NCBI RefSeq assembly: GCF_000817775.3
Contig: NZ_JTHE03000066.1
Location: 1 to 35,264, forward strand
From: Lyngbya confervoides BDU141951
Lineage (GTDB): Bacteria > Cyanobacteriota > Cyanobacteriia > Thermosynechococcales > Thermosynechococcaceae
Reading direction: 5' to 3'
Length of the DNA stretch: 35,264 bases
Part shown: piece by piece, positions 18,417-27,123 of the stretch
Layout of the letters: each line of letters opens with the position of its first letter
Position numbering within the stretch: position 1 is the first letter of the stretch
Position numbers and translations under genes: made by a program
The notes under the pieces: model-generated
What the model saw: only the letters and a program-made list of their open reading frames with translations
Database searches by the model: none
What the model was told of the DNA's origin: nothing

Positions 18417-18448
18417 GGGATTCTCCAACAAGGGGGTGGTGTAAACCG

Positions 18449-19963
18449 TCAGATCTCAGGGGGGAATACATTCATGCGGCTGGCGATCGCCCGGTGGACC
18501 TCCTCCACCAAGGGCTGCACCTGGGGCTGATCCGCGCTCAGGGACTGGTCCATGAGGATGGAAACCATGGTCCATTTTGGGTCGCGGCGGGTGATTTCAC
18601 TCCAAATGCGCTCTAAATAGCTATCCGTTGTCCGCTGGGGCGACTGGAACCAGTAGGCTGCGCTGTGGTGCCCCTGATTCAGCGAGATCCAGCGACCCTG
18701 CACCTGATCGCTAAGCCTGTGCTTTTCCATGTGGTCCAGATGATAGCCACTGGCTGTTAAACACAGTTCAGGCGTATGGTGGGCCTGCCAGGTGGGACTG
18801 GTGACCAGCAGCATCGATCCAGACAGGTCACCAAAGCGAAAGGATTGCTTTTCGGCCACAACGCCAGGATAGTCCGTAAAGAAAAGCTCCTCTTGGGGCG
18901 TCAGGGTGATGGCTTCGCTCTGCATGGGAGCTTGCCACTGCAGGGGAGGGAGCGTTGCCAGGGAAGGCAGCCGCAAGGGTGGCTGGGGAATCAACGTAAG
19001 CCCCACCATCAGGCCCAGGGTCCAGAGCAAGGGGCGCAGTCTCAGGGGCGACCCTGGCGGGAGAGGATCTGCAGAAACCGCCAGGGGAGGCAGCGGAGGC
19101 ACCCATCGCAGTAGATACCCGGAGATCGTACAGACGCTCAGAAAACTTAAAATGCCCAGGGGGAGATGGACCATATCAGCGATCGCTTGTTGCTGCAACC
19201 CATAGATCAGAACCACCAGGGTCAGAATCCGAGCGATATTGGCCACCATTAGCAGGGCCGCATTCACCAGGCAGAGGCCAAACCAGCGCAGGCCAATCCT
19301 GCGGCGATCCAGCAGCGAAGCCGCCAGCAAAAACAAGCTGCCCATCCAGAGACTTTTACGACCGCTACAGGGCAGGTCAATTGCGGCAATGCCGGTGTTC
19401 AAGACCAGGATATTCTCCGCAGAAATCGACTCCATATGCAGCGGCTGTAGAATCCAGGCCACCACCACCGCGGTGGCGCTCCGGGCCAGGGGGCCAAGGC
19501 CGGTGGAAAATTGGAGGGTCAACAGCAGCACCAGGGCAACCGCACCCAGATAGGGTAAGCCTCGTTGCCACAGGGAGGACTGAACCCAGAGGCCCAGCAG
19601 TCCATAGCTGCCCACCAGAAAGCAAATCGCCAGCAGCGGGGCTAAGTTGAGATGCCACCGCAGCAGCAGGCTGGCGCTGGCTGCGCCAAATAGCAGCAAC
19701 AGCGGGATTCCCTGGGGCTGGAACGAAAGCTGAAGGCGATCGCGGGCCCGGTACAGTTGCTGCCCCAGCAGCAGGGCGATCGCCCCCAGAAACAGTCCCC
19801 CAAACCAGGACAGGTTACGGGAAAAGCGGGCCATCCAGTCTAGCGCCGCGGCATTCAAATAGATCCAGCTCAACAGCAGGGCAATCCCGCCCAGCCAGGC
19901 CAGCCCAAGGCCCTGAAAGAACGCCACGGGAGAACGCTGGGCCAACTTACCATCACAAGTCAT
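18449..19963 (-). CDS. Exosortase with fused EpsI-like domain (XrtO-type)
   Basis: 504 residues. The first 330 or so form a multi-pass membrane exosortase with the three catalytic residues in place: Cys199 in DLPCSGRKS, Arg245 in NIARI and His266 in MVHLPLG. Exosortases are membrane transpeptidases that recognise and cut PEP-CTERM tails, often alongside exopolysaccharide export. The C-terminal 170 residues (from about FFTDYPGVVAEK, with APTW-like TSPTWQAHHTPELCL and AYWFQS) resemble EpsI/DUF3485, normally a separate partner protein. The next gene, 32 bp downstream, ends in a PEP-CTERM signal, which strongly suggests an enzyme-substrate pair. The subtype XrtO is a memory-based guess from the fused architecture and the neighbour. 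Confidence 0.85.
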   Translation of the reverse strand: MTCDGKLAQRSPVAFFQGLGLAWLGGIALLLSWIYLNAAALDWMARFSRNLSWFGGLFLGAIALLLGQQLYRARDRLQLSFQPQGIPLLLLFGAASASLLLRWHLNLAPLLAICFLVGSYGLLGLWVQSSLWQRGLPYLGAVALVLLLTLQFSTGLGPLARSATAVVVAWILQPLHMESISAENILVLNTGIAAIDLPCSGRKSLWMGSLFLLAASLLDRRRIGLRWFGLCLVNAALLMVANIARILTLVVLIYGLQQQAIADMVHLPLGILSFLSVCTISGYLLRWVPPLPPLAVSADPLPPGSPLRLRPLLWTLGLMVGLTLIPQPPLRLPSLATLPPLQWQAPMQSEAITLTPQEELFFTDYPGVVAEKQSFRFGDLSGSMLLVTSPTWQAHHTPELCLTASGYHLDHMEKHRLSDQVQGRWISLNQGHHSAAYWFQSPQRTTDSYLERIWSEITRRDPKWTMVSILMDQSLSADQPQVQPLVEEVHRAIASRMNVFPPEI

Positions 19964-20170
19964 GGGAAAAATCCTTTGGGGGGGACTGTTGCGAACCGAG
20001 CTTCGGAGTCAAAATCCAGACCTCCGTATACCGTGCTCCTCAATGTCACAGGCGTAAAAATTGAGGAGAAGTGAATGTTCATTGTGCTGAGTTCTGACCC
20101 AACATGTTGTGACCTTGATCACTGAGACACCGCTGCGGGAAGGGGGCCTGGGGTCAGCCTTGCCTTTGCG

Positions 20171-20870
20171 CTAATGCATTTCTGGTTCAAGAGTAGGTTG
20201 AGATTGAGGCACCCGGAGTTCAGTGCGATGGGCAATCTCTTGCGCTAGTTTCTTAAAGTCCTGATATACATCCCTAACCGCATAGAGATGAGATCCCATC
20301 GCCCCATCAGCGGGTTTAAGATGAAAAATGGGTTTACGAGACTCCTGGGCCATTGGCATTAAGCTTTGATAGTGCTTCAGTCGGGCCAAACGATTAGGAT
20401 CCTGGGATGTCGGTAAGACCGTTGCCTCTTGTCCTGGAGTGACCTCAAAGTTGTAAATATGAGGAATTCGCTCTATCCACCGTTGAAAGGCTTTCGCAGG
20501 ATGATCAAAGCGAACGCCGTGTTGGAGAATAATATACCCAATAGGTTGCATCTTCCCCGCTGGTAGCGCAAGGTCTGCCACTGGATTCCTAAGAATACGC
20601 TCTTGCCATTCTTTTTTCCAGCGCCTCAGGGTTGGACCCAGATTTTTTAGTCCCTGCCATGAAAAAAGATCTGGTGAAAGCGGAACTACGATATAGTCCG
20701 AGGCAATCAGAGCGGCTCGGTTGATCGCGCCTAAGTTAGGCCCTAAATCAACCAGAACAACATCAGCAGTACCAATAAAAGCCGCTTGACTCAATACTCG
20801 CCAAAAAGCTGAGATGACTCTGAACGCTCGTTCTTTACGATCAAGACAATCAGGCCACTGAGAGGATAAT
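20171..20870 (-). pseudogene. ParA-family ATPase, N-terminal half missing
   Basis: The frame gives about 230 residues of a ParA/Soj-type partition ATPase, including the Walker B-like VVLVDLGPNLGAINRAAL, the SDYIVVPLSPDLFS block and a normal C-terminus. The Walker A region (KGGVxKTT) and roughly 130 or more preceding residues are absent. The frame runs on upstream of the TTG at 20794 (HELSSQWPDCLDRKERAFRVISAFWR) but then meets sequence of an unrelated gene at about 20870, so the TTG is probably not a real start. The protein could not bind ATP normally. It is interpreted as a fossil left by recombination; plasmid or mobile-island origin is possible. Confidence 0.8.
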
Positions 20871-21032
20871 TCATGCCTACAAAAAGGACTCCAGGCTCTT
20901 TATGATTGGGTAGATCGTTTGCAAAAGCACAAATCGACTGTCTTATTTTTTCCCGTCTGAAATTGACGCTTTGCGCTCGACCCGGTCAGATTCGAGATCG
21001 CTCAGAAGTGCTGTTAGTTCCTGATCATCCAT
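20869..21032 (-). pseudogene. AlbA_2 (Schlafen-like) domain protein, N-terminal fragment
   Basis: From the ATG at 21032 the peptide reads MDDQELTALLSDLESDRVERK, the usual beginning of AlbA_2/divergent AAA-4 proteins (putative ATP-binding regulators). It stops after DGKK. Shifting frame in the A6 run (T6 at 20946-20951 on plus) restores KIRQSICAFANDLPNHKEPG and VLFVGMN, the expected continuation. The fragment ends at about 20869, where the ParA frame begins. One lost A explains the frameshift. The gene is therefore both frameshifted and truncated. Confidence 0.7.
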
Positions 21033-21042
21033 TTACTAATCT

Positions 21043-21145
21043 CTAAGGGTCTCCGGACTCATCATAATCATCAAGGGTGGAGTTGCGAATAAACCGCCCC
21101 TCAAAAAGACTGGCCTTACACAGACTGGCCCTGAAGGACTGTAGG
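21043..21145 (-). pseudogene. Possible pentapeptide-repeat protein tail
   Basis: About 34 residues ending at a TAG at 21043. FRASL CKASL FEGRF IRNST fits the period-five pattern with hydrophobic residues at the turn, as in the last coils of pentapeptide-repeat proteins. No start or upstream body exists, since the MoxR gene occupies the other strand. This is a low-confidence remnant just upstream of the AlbA_2 fragment. Confidence 0.35.
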
Positions 21146-21189
21146 CTGAATCCTGCCGCTTGGGTATGCTGAACAAAAAGAGTCATTGC

Positions 21190-22140
21190 ATGGAGTCGCT
21201 GTTGTCCACAGCCCAGAACGGGGCAGAGCTGTATCATCGCCTTTTTGAGAATATTCAGGCGGTCATCAAAGGGCAAGGTGCCGCTATTCGGAAACTGCTG
21301 GCGGCCTTTTTGGGCGGTGGCCATGTGCTCTTGGAGGACTACCCAGGGACTGGAAAAACCACCCTAGCCAAGGCCCTGGCCTATTCTGTGGAGATGACCT
21401 ACAGCCGCATTCAATTCACCCCGGATTTGCTGCCCACCGATATTTTGGGGGGGACTGTACTCCACCCTCACCGGCAAACCGTTGAGTTTCGTCCAGGCCC
21501 CCTCTTTGCCCATCTGGTTCTGGCCGATGAAATTAATCGTGCCTCACCGCGCACCCAGTCTGCCCTACTGGAAGCCATGGCAGAACAGCAAGTCACCCTG
21601 GACGGTCAGGTGCAATCGCTGCCTGCCCCTTTTTTTGTGATTGCTACCCAAAATCCCGTGGAGGCACAGGGCACCTATCCCTTGCCGGAGGCCCAGATGG
21701 ATCGCTTTGCCCTGCAGTTCCAGTTGGGGTTTGTTCCCCCCTTAGAGGAGGTGGAAATTCTCTCGCAGCAGCTTCAGGGGCACCCCGTCGCGGCAGTGCG
21801 CCCTTGCCTTTCCCTGGCTGAGGTCCTGGCCCTCAGGGCGCAGGTCCATCAGGTGCGTCTCAGTCGTGAACTCAAGCGCTACATCGTTGATCTGGTTCAG
21901 GCAACCCGTCAGCGCCCGGAAATTCAACTTGGAGCTAGTCCCCGAGGGGCGATCGCGCTGATGAAGGTTTCGCAAGCTCTGGCGCTCTTTGACGGCTACG
22001 GGTTTGTCACCCCGGATCATGTGCAGGAAATGGCGGTGGCCGTTCTGGCCCATCGGCTGGTGCTCAAGCCAGAATTTGAATGCTTAGACCCTGGCCATTG
22101 TATTCGGCAGATCCTGCAGCACATGCCGGTGCCCGCCTAG
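21190..22140 (+). CDS. MoxR-family AAA+ ATPase
   Basis: 316 residues from the ATG at 21190; ATG 21166 and TTG 21160 are possible longer starts without good ribosome sites. The N-terminus then aligns with the usual family start, reaching IKGQGAAIRKLLAAFLGGGH quickly. Walker A is DYPGTGKTT near residue 52 and Walker B is LADEINRASPRTQSALLEAM near 112. Sensor-type ATQNPVEAQGTYPLPEAQ follows. MoxR proteins act as chaperone-like ATPases that help assemble or activate partner proteins, often VWA-domain proteins. The next two genes, DUF58 and TgpA-like, follow at 3 bp and with a 4-bp overlap, so the three form one operon. Confidence 0.92.
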   Translation: MESLLSTAQNGAELYHRLFENIQAVIKGQGAAIRKLLAAFLGGGHVLLEDYPGTGKTTLAKALAYSVEMTYSRIQFTPDLLPTDILGGTVLHPHRQTVEFRPGPLFAHLVLADEINRASPRTQSALLEAMAEQQVTLDGQVQSLPAPFFVIATQNPVEAQGTYPLPEAQMDRFALQFQLGFVPPLEEVEILSQQLQGHPVAAVRPCLSLAEVLALRAQVHQVRLSRELKRYIVDLVQATRQRPEIQLGASPRGAIALMKVSQALALFDGYGFVTPDHVQEMAVAVLAHRLVLKPEFECLDPGHCIRQILQHMPVPA

Positions 22141-22143
22141 GCC

Positions 22144-23478
22144 ATGATGGTGTACCTGTCCTATCACCTGCAACGCTGCGCCTACGGATTGCGCCGGTGG
22201 CTGGGTCAGCAGTTTACCCCCATGGGGTTGGGAGTCCTGGTCTGTTTAGGGATAACGGCGATCGCGGGGCTCGGATCGATCCAAAGTCTGATGCATCTGG
22301 TATTTTTTCTGGCCCTGGCGCTGCTGCTGGTGGCCTTCCTGGGGCGGTGTACCCTTCGCTATGCGGTCCGGGCCAGCCGATCCCTCCCCCCCTTTGGCAC
22401 CGTCGGCGAGGTGCTCTATTATCCAGTGGTGCTGCAAAATCTGACTCCAACCCCTCAGAGCGGATTAAAGCTGGTGGAATCTCTGCCCGAACCGTTTCCC
22501 AGTTTTCGTGAATTTCAAGACCTGCGGCAGCGCTACCGCAACCGGTATCAGCGGCGATCGCAGTGGCGCCGTTATCTGGCCAAAGGGCGCTGGGCCCTGG
22601 CCCCCCGCGTCGATCTGCCCCCCCTGTCGGCCCGGCAGAAAACGGAGGTCACAGGCAAGATCCTCCCGCTGCGACGCGGTCGCCTGCAGCTGCCAGCCCT
22701 CGCCCTGCTTTGCCCGGACCCCTTGGGTCTGCTGTACCGACGTCAAACCTGCCCCATCGCTCAATCGGTTTGCATTTTGCCCCAGCGCTATCAGATCCCG
22801 CCTCTGAATTTACCGAATCTCCGCACCTATCAACCGGGAGAGGCCGTGATCACCTCCGCCGTGGGTGAGTCCTTGGAATTTCGGTCCCTGCGCGACTATC
22901 GTCCCGGCGATCCCAGCAACACCATTCACTGGAAAAGCTGGGCGAAGCTGGGTCGTCCCGTGGTGAAGGAACAGCAGGAGGAAACCGCCCTCCATCACGG
23001 GCTGATTTTAGATACATTTCAGACGCAGACCCAGAGCGACCTCTTTGAAGCGGCCATTGCCATTGCCATCTCGATTCTCACCCAGGAGCAAGCGGAGGCC
23101 ACCTTGATGGACGTCATGTTGGCGGCACCCAAACCGCGATATTGGACCGTGGGCCAAGGTCGGTCCCAGCAGCTGCGTATCCTGGAGACCTTAGCCACCC
23201 TCCTGCCCTGCCCAGTTCAAACCCTCCATGGCTTGATGCCCCTGGTTCAGGCTCGTTTACCCCACCTGAGCGGGTGTCTGTGTATTCTCCTGAGCGATGA
23301 TGAAACGCGCTATTTATTTGTGGAACAGTTAGTCCGGCACCAGATTCCCACAAAGGTCATCCTTCTAGGAGACTCGTGGGTTTACCCCCAGGACCGATTT
23401 GATCGCTTTCGATCGGATCTCTGTCAAATTCACTTTGTGGCTCTCTCCCAGCTTCAGCAGGATCTATTGCAGCTATGA
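22144..23478 (+). CDS. DUF58-family membrane protein
   Basis: 444 residues. Two hydrophobic segments lie near residues 25-70 (GLGVLVCLGITAIAGL and LVFFLALALLLVAFL). The DUF58 signature RDYRPGDPSNTIHWKSWAK is near residue 250, followed by a VWA-like C-terminal part. DUF58 proteins nearly always travel with MoxR ATPases and are thought to be their VWA-like partners. The 3-bp gap before it and the 4-bp overlap with the transglutaminase gene indicate translational coupling. The precise role is unknown. Confidence 0.9.
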   Translation: MMVYLSYHLQRCAYGLRRWLGQQFTPMGLGVLVCLGITAIAGLGSIQSLMHLVFFLALALLLVAFLGRCTLRYAVRASRSLPPFGTVGEVLYYPVVLQNLTPTPQSGLKLVESLPEPFPSFREFQDLRQRYRNRYQRRSQWRRYLAKGRWALAPRVDLPPLSARQKTEVTGKILPLRRGRLQLPALALLCPDPLGLLYRRQTCPIAQSVCILPQRYQIPPLNLPNLRTYQPGEAVITSAVGESLEFRSLRDYRPGDPSNTIHWKSWAKLGRPVVKEQQEETALHHGLILDTFQTQTQSDLFEAAIAIAISILTQEQAEATLMDVMLAAPKPRYWTVGQGRSQQLRILETLATLLPCPVQTLHGLMPLVQARLPHLSGCLCILLSDDETRYLFVEQLVRHQIPTKVILLGDSWVYPQDRFDRFRSDLCQIHFVALSQLQQDLLQL

Positions 23479-26024
23479 GGCAACCCATCACCACCCTTTG
23501 CAGCCTCGCGCTTTTGCTCTGGGGCTATCAAACCGGCGTCTGGATGTTAGCCATTCCCATGGTGCTATTCCTCGAAGCCCGGGACTTTATCCGGCCCCGC
23601 TGGTCCCTTTCCCTGCGTCAACTCAAGGCTGTTCATGTTCTGGGCGGACTGATCTGGCTCGGGTCGATTCTCTATCTGCCCACTCACTCCCCCACGCCCC
23701 TGGACTACGCAGCGCACTATCATCTGCTCAAGAGCCTGCCCATTGCCTTTTTTCCCCTGCTGGTCTGCCAGACCTACTGCACCCACTTTTCCCAACAGTA
23801 CCAGGCACTGCTGCGCGATATTCCCTGGCTGCAAACCCCCATTAATGTTTACTATCCCTATTTCGGTATTTGTCTCATCGCCGCTAGCGCCACGGGCGGT
23901 AACGGATTCTGGTTCATGGCCACGGTGGTGGGGTTGGTGGTAGCCCTCCTTGGATCCCTGCGATCGCCGCGTTTTAGTTCCCAGCGATTTTTAAAGCTGG
24001 TGGGATTCGCCCTGATCTTGAGCATCCTTGGGACACACCAATTCTACTGGCTGCGATCGCATGTCCAGATCGGGCGCCCAGCAATGCTGACCTCCTGGAT
24101 TCAATCTCTCGCCCTCCCGACCTGGCTGCAGCCACCGTTCGAAGGCCAAACCCTTGAGGAAGGGATGCAACAAAGGCCGCCCGACTTCTTTTGGGAAGAC
24201 AGCCCTGGGGCAGGGCGCTCCCAGACCCAACGGTCATCCAATCGGGCTGACCGGCCCTCCTCGGACACAGACCTCAGCCCCCCAGCGCGTCGCGACAATC
24301 GTTCCGCCCCGGCTTCTGAGGAGGCTAGCCCCAGGGAGGGGACAGCGCAATCGACAGCGGAAGGTCCCCCGAACCTAAATACCCCGAACCTGAATGATCC
24401 AAACCTGAATGATCCAAACCCGAACCGAGAGACGACCCCGTCCACCTTCCCGTCAGAGGTCCCCGCTCCCGCCAGCCCAGCCTCAGGGGCCGCTGCAATC
24501 CCTGAGGTGCCTGACCGTCTGCCCTCAACAGCAGATCCTGTCCCTCCAGGGCCGGGGGCGCTACCGCCCCAGATTCAGCAGGCTGCGGGAATGGTCAATC
24601 CCGAAACCGCGCGAACCCAAATAGGCAACGTGGGATCGCTCCAGCGGTCCGATGCCCTGCTTTTTCGCGTCACGCCCTCCCCGGATGCCGCCGGCACCGC
24701 CCTCTTTCCCCTCCACCTGCGAGAAGCGGTCTACAACCAATATCAAGGGGGGGCTTGGACAGCCGTTGATTCTAAATTTGTCCCGCCACGGTTGGCGCCA
24801 CGGCGCTGGCTACTCGGTCCCCGGATCAATCCAACGGCGGAAATTCGCGTGTCCATGCAGGCCTCGCCGCCCACGGATCTCTTAAAGCTACCCCTGGGAA
24901 CCGTGGAAATTAGCGCTCTTCATGGGGCAACCCTTGCCCAGAATCAATACGGGACGGTGGCGGTGCAGGGACAGCCTCCGGCGGTGGATTACCGCGTCCA
25001 GTTTGACCCGACGCGATCGCTCGACTCTCCGCCCACGCCCTGGGATCGCCTTATTCCAGCCACGGAACAAAATACCCTGCGAACCCTGGCTCAATCGCTT
25101 CAGCTGCAGGATCAGTCCGACGCAGCCATTCTCCAAGCCATCTCCGCCTTCTTCCAGAGCGAATTTCAATATTCCCTCGATCTGCCCGCTGCCACCGCCT
25201 CTAAAACGCCTCTGGCGTCATTTCTCCTGGATCACCGCTCTGGGCACTGTGAATATTTTGCCTCGGCCACCACCTTGCTGCTGCGAGCGGCGGGGATTCC
25301 GGCCCGCTATGTCGTGGGCTACCTGGTGCACGAATACGATGGCCAGCAATATCTGGTTCGGTTGCGAGATGCCCATGCCTGGGTTGTGGCCTATGTGGAT
25401 GGCCATTGGAGGACCGTGGACACCACCCCAGGGGGCGGGATTGAGGCCGGTGAACGGAGAACGCCTGCAGCGGCGGAGTCTCCCGCTTCAAATCTCCAGG
25501 AAGCCCAGACCGAGAGACCTCGTCAAAGGTCCTGGGACCTGTCCCAAGCTTGGTCGCACCTGAAGGCCCAGATCGCAAAGGGGGGGCCTGCTCAAGCCGG
25601 ATTTATGGGGCTCATCGGGGTGGCCCTCATCCTGTTGCTCTTTGCCCTGTATTTAATGACCCGTCTCCGTCGTCACCCAGGGCGGCGATCGCCTCAAGGC
25701 TCCCGGCCAAGGGGGCGATCGCGCTCAGCTCAGCCCCAGGCCATGGAGCCTGAATTTCACCACATTGAGCAGCGGCTGCGGCAATGGGGACTGCCGCGCC
25801 GCGAGGCTGAGCCCGTCATGCAATGGATACAAACCCTGGAGCCGCAGATCCCGGCGGCAATGATGCAGGACTTACGCGGGATGGCTGCCCTCCACTACCG
25901 CGATCGCTTTGACCCGCAGGGGCTAAGCAAGGCAGAACGGCAGCAACTCAAGGCGCGTATTCGGCAGTGGCTGGATCAATATCCACCAGCTCCCCGCCCC
26001 TGCGGGGTAACCCCCCATAGCTAG
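23475..26024 (+). CDS. TgpA-like membrane transglutaminase (DUF3488 + transglutaminase + DUF4129)
   Basis: 849 residues. The N-terminal 210 or so carry several membrane helices (DUF3488). A long Pro/Ser/Asn-rich linker (about residues 230-375) includes short NLNDP repeats. The transglutaminase-like core has the catalytic triad Cys in SGHCEYFASA (near 590), His in DAHAW (near 633) and Asp in VDTTP (near 649). A single membrane helix near 715-735 precedes a C-terminal tail that fits DUF4129. The core should face the periplasm. Family members such as Pseudomonas TgpA have a periplasmic transglutaminase-like domain; the physiological substrate is unknown. The gene is last in the MoxR operon, and its stop overlaps that of convergent htpX by 4 bp. 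Confidence 0.9.
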   Translation: MRQPITTLCSLALLLWGYQTGVWMLAIPMVLFLEARDFIRPRWSLSLRQLKAVHVLGGLIWLGSILYLPTHSPTPLDYAAHYHLLKSLPIAFFPLLVCQTYCTHFSQQYQALLRDIPWLQTPINVYYPYFGICLIAASATGGNGFWFMATVVGLVVALLGSLRSPRFSSQRFLKLVGFALILSILGTHQFYWLRSHVQIGRPAMLTSWIQSLALPTWLQPPFEGQTLEEGMQQRPPDFFWEDSPGAGRSQTQRSSNRADRPSSDTDLSPPARRDNRSAPASEEASPREGTAQSTAEGPPNLNTPNLNDPNLNDPNPNRETTPSTFPSEVPAPASPASGAAAIPEVPDRLPSTADPVPPGPGALPPQIQQAAGMVNPETARTQIGNVGSLQRSDALLFRVTPSPDAAGTALFPLHLREAVYNQYQGGAWTAVDSKFVPPRLAPRRWLLGPRINPTAEIRVSMQASPPTDLLKLPLGTVEISALHGATLAQNQYGTVAVQGQPPAVDYRVQFDPTRSLDSPPTPWDRLIPATEQNTLRTLAQSLQLQDQSDAAILQAISAFFQSEFQYSLDLPAATASKTPLASFLLDHRSGHCEYFASATTLLLRAAGIPARYVVGYLVHEYDGQQYLVRLRDAHAWVVAYVDGHWRTVDTTPGGGIEAGERRTPAAAESPASNLQEAQTERPRQRSWDLSQAWSHLKAQIAKGGPAQAGFMGLIGVALILLLFALYLMTRLRRHPGRRSPQGSRPRGRSRSAQPQAMEPEFHHIEQRLRQWGLPRREAEPVMQWIQTLEPQIPAAMMQDLRGMAALHYRDRFDPQGLSKAERQQLKARIRQWLDQYPPAPRPCGVTPHS
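24372..24431 (+). repeat. 15-bp tandem repeat inside the TgpA-like linker
   Basis: Two perfect copies of AACCTGAATGATCCA (24387-24401, 24402-24416) lie between a degenerate copy before and another after. They encode the pentapeptide NLNDP/NLNTP in the disordered linker. Being 15 bp long, the repeat can expand or shrink without shifting the frame. Confidence 0.85.
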
Positions 26025-26914
26025 GCGGTGGCCTGAGCCTTATCCTGCTGGGTTTTGATCTCCTCTGCCAGTGCTTGCAGTCGCTTGATTCGATCCTCCG
26101 TGGAGGGATGGGTCAAAAATAGTTTCATCAGTCCCTCTGGGGAGAGGGGGTTGACGATAAACAGGGGGGCAAAGGCAGGATTGCCATGCATGGGTGCCTT
26201 ATCCTTCATCAATTCGAGGGTTTCAAGCGCCTGCGCTAGGGCCAGGGGATTCCCCGTGATCTCAGCTGCCCCTGCATCGGCGGCATACTCCCGCGTTCTA
26301 GAAATCGCCATGCGAATCAACCCCGCGCACAGGGGAGCAATGACCAGCAAAAACAACAGCGCGATGGGGTTGTTGCTGCGTCGTCCGGTGCGAGAGACCG
26401 GAAAATAGAGCGCGCCCAGGGTGAGGATGCGTCCCACATAGGTGATCGATCCGGCCAGGGTGCCGGCCACGGCCTGGGTGAGGGTGTCCCGATTGCGAAT
26501 ATGGGTGAGCTCGTGGGCCACCACCGCCTCCAGTTCCTCTGGGGGCAGCAGATTCAGGATCCCCTCCGTCAGGGCGATCGCCGCATGATCAGGATCGCGC
26601 CCGGTCGCAAAGGCATTAGGGGACTCGGAGGGGACAACGTACAGCGTGGGCATAGGAATTCCCGCGCGATCGCAGAGGGTCGCAATGCGATCAAACAGTG
26701 CCGGGGCCTGTTCGCGGGGCGTTGGCTTGGCCTGAAAAGCCGACAGTGCTGCCTGGTCGGAATAGTACCAAGATCCAAAGCTGCCCAGGGCGGCAAAGGC
26801 GAGGCCGTAGTACAACCCCTGTTCGTTGCCCACCAACAGGTAGCCCGCCAACACAATTAATCCACTCAGCAGCGCTAGCAGCGCCAAGGTTTTAAGCTGA
26901 TTGATGCTCACCAT
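26021..26914 (-). CDS. htpX: M48-family zinc metalloprotease HtpX
   Basis: HtpX degrades misfolded membrane proteins, working alongside FtsH. The protein is 297 residues from the ATG at 26914. Two ATGs 15 and 30 bp further upstream are in frame and arise from a tandem repeat (26912-26956), giving 302 or 307 residues. Two N-terminal membrane helices (LALLALLSGLIVLAGYLL and LAFAALGSFGSWYY) are followed by the catalytic zinc motif HELTH near 134-138. Two more hydrophobic segments follow, then the third ligand Glu in SRTREYAAD. The start at MVSINQLKT gives a normal family N-terminus. Confidence 0.93.
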   Translation of the reverse strand: MVSINQLKTLALLALLSGLIVLAGYLLVGNEQGLYYGLAFAALGSFGSWYYSDQAALSAFQAKPTPREQAPALFDRIATLCDRAGIPMPTLYVVPSESPNAFATGRDPDHAAIALTEGILNLLPPEELEAVVAHELTHIRNRDTLTQAVAGTLAGSITYVGRILTLGALYFPVSRTGRRSNNPIALLFLLVIAPLCAGLIRMAISRTREYAADAGAAEITGNPLALAQALETLELMKDKAPMHGNPAFAPLFIVNPLSPEGLMKLFLTHPSTEDRIKRLQALAEEIKTQQDKAQATA

Positions 26915-26956
26915 ATTGTTCGCCCCCATATTGTTTGCCCCCATATTTTATTTTGT
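26912..26956 (-). repeat. 15-bp repeats carrying successive in-frame ATG codons of htpX
   Basis: Read on the minus strand, the unit is about GGGGCGAACAATATG, repeated at 26912-26926 and 26927-26941, with a partial copy up to 26956. Each unit contains a G-rich Shine-Dalgarno-like stretch followed by ATG, so the gene has three possible in-frame starts, 15 bp apart. Confidence 0.85.
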
Positions 26957-27123
26957 TTGCCCCCAACTCTTGATGCTCCCCCGATGGTTCGCCACGAGGC
27001 TGTCTTCTTGTCCAGAACTGAGTCAGAATTGCCTCCAGTCCATTGTTCTCAAGGGCATATTTCTGAGACAGTTCCGGCACTTTCCCTAGAGCCTGAGGGC
27101 CACAGGAGGGGAGGGAACAGGGG

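Noticed and set aside
24922-25563. 213-codon open frame on the plus strand
   Set aside because: It is a different frame of the TgpA-like gene across its transglutaminase core, where the main frame holds the catalytic triad.
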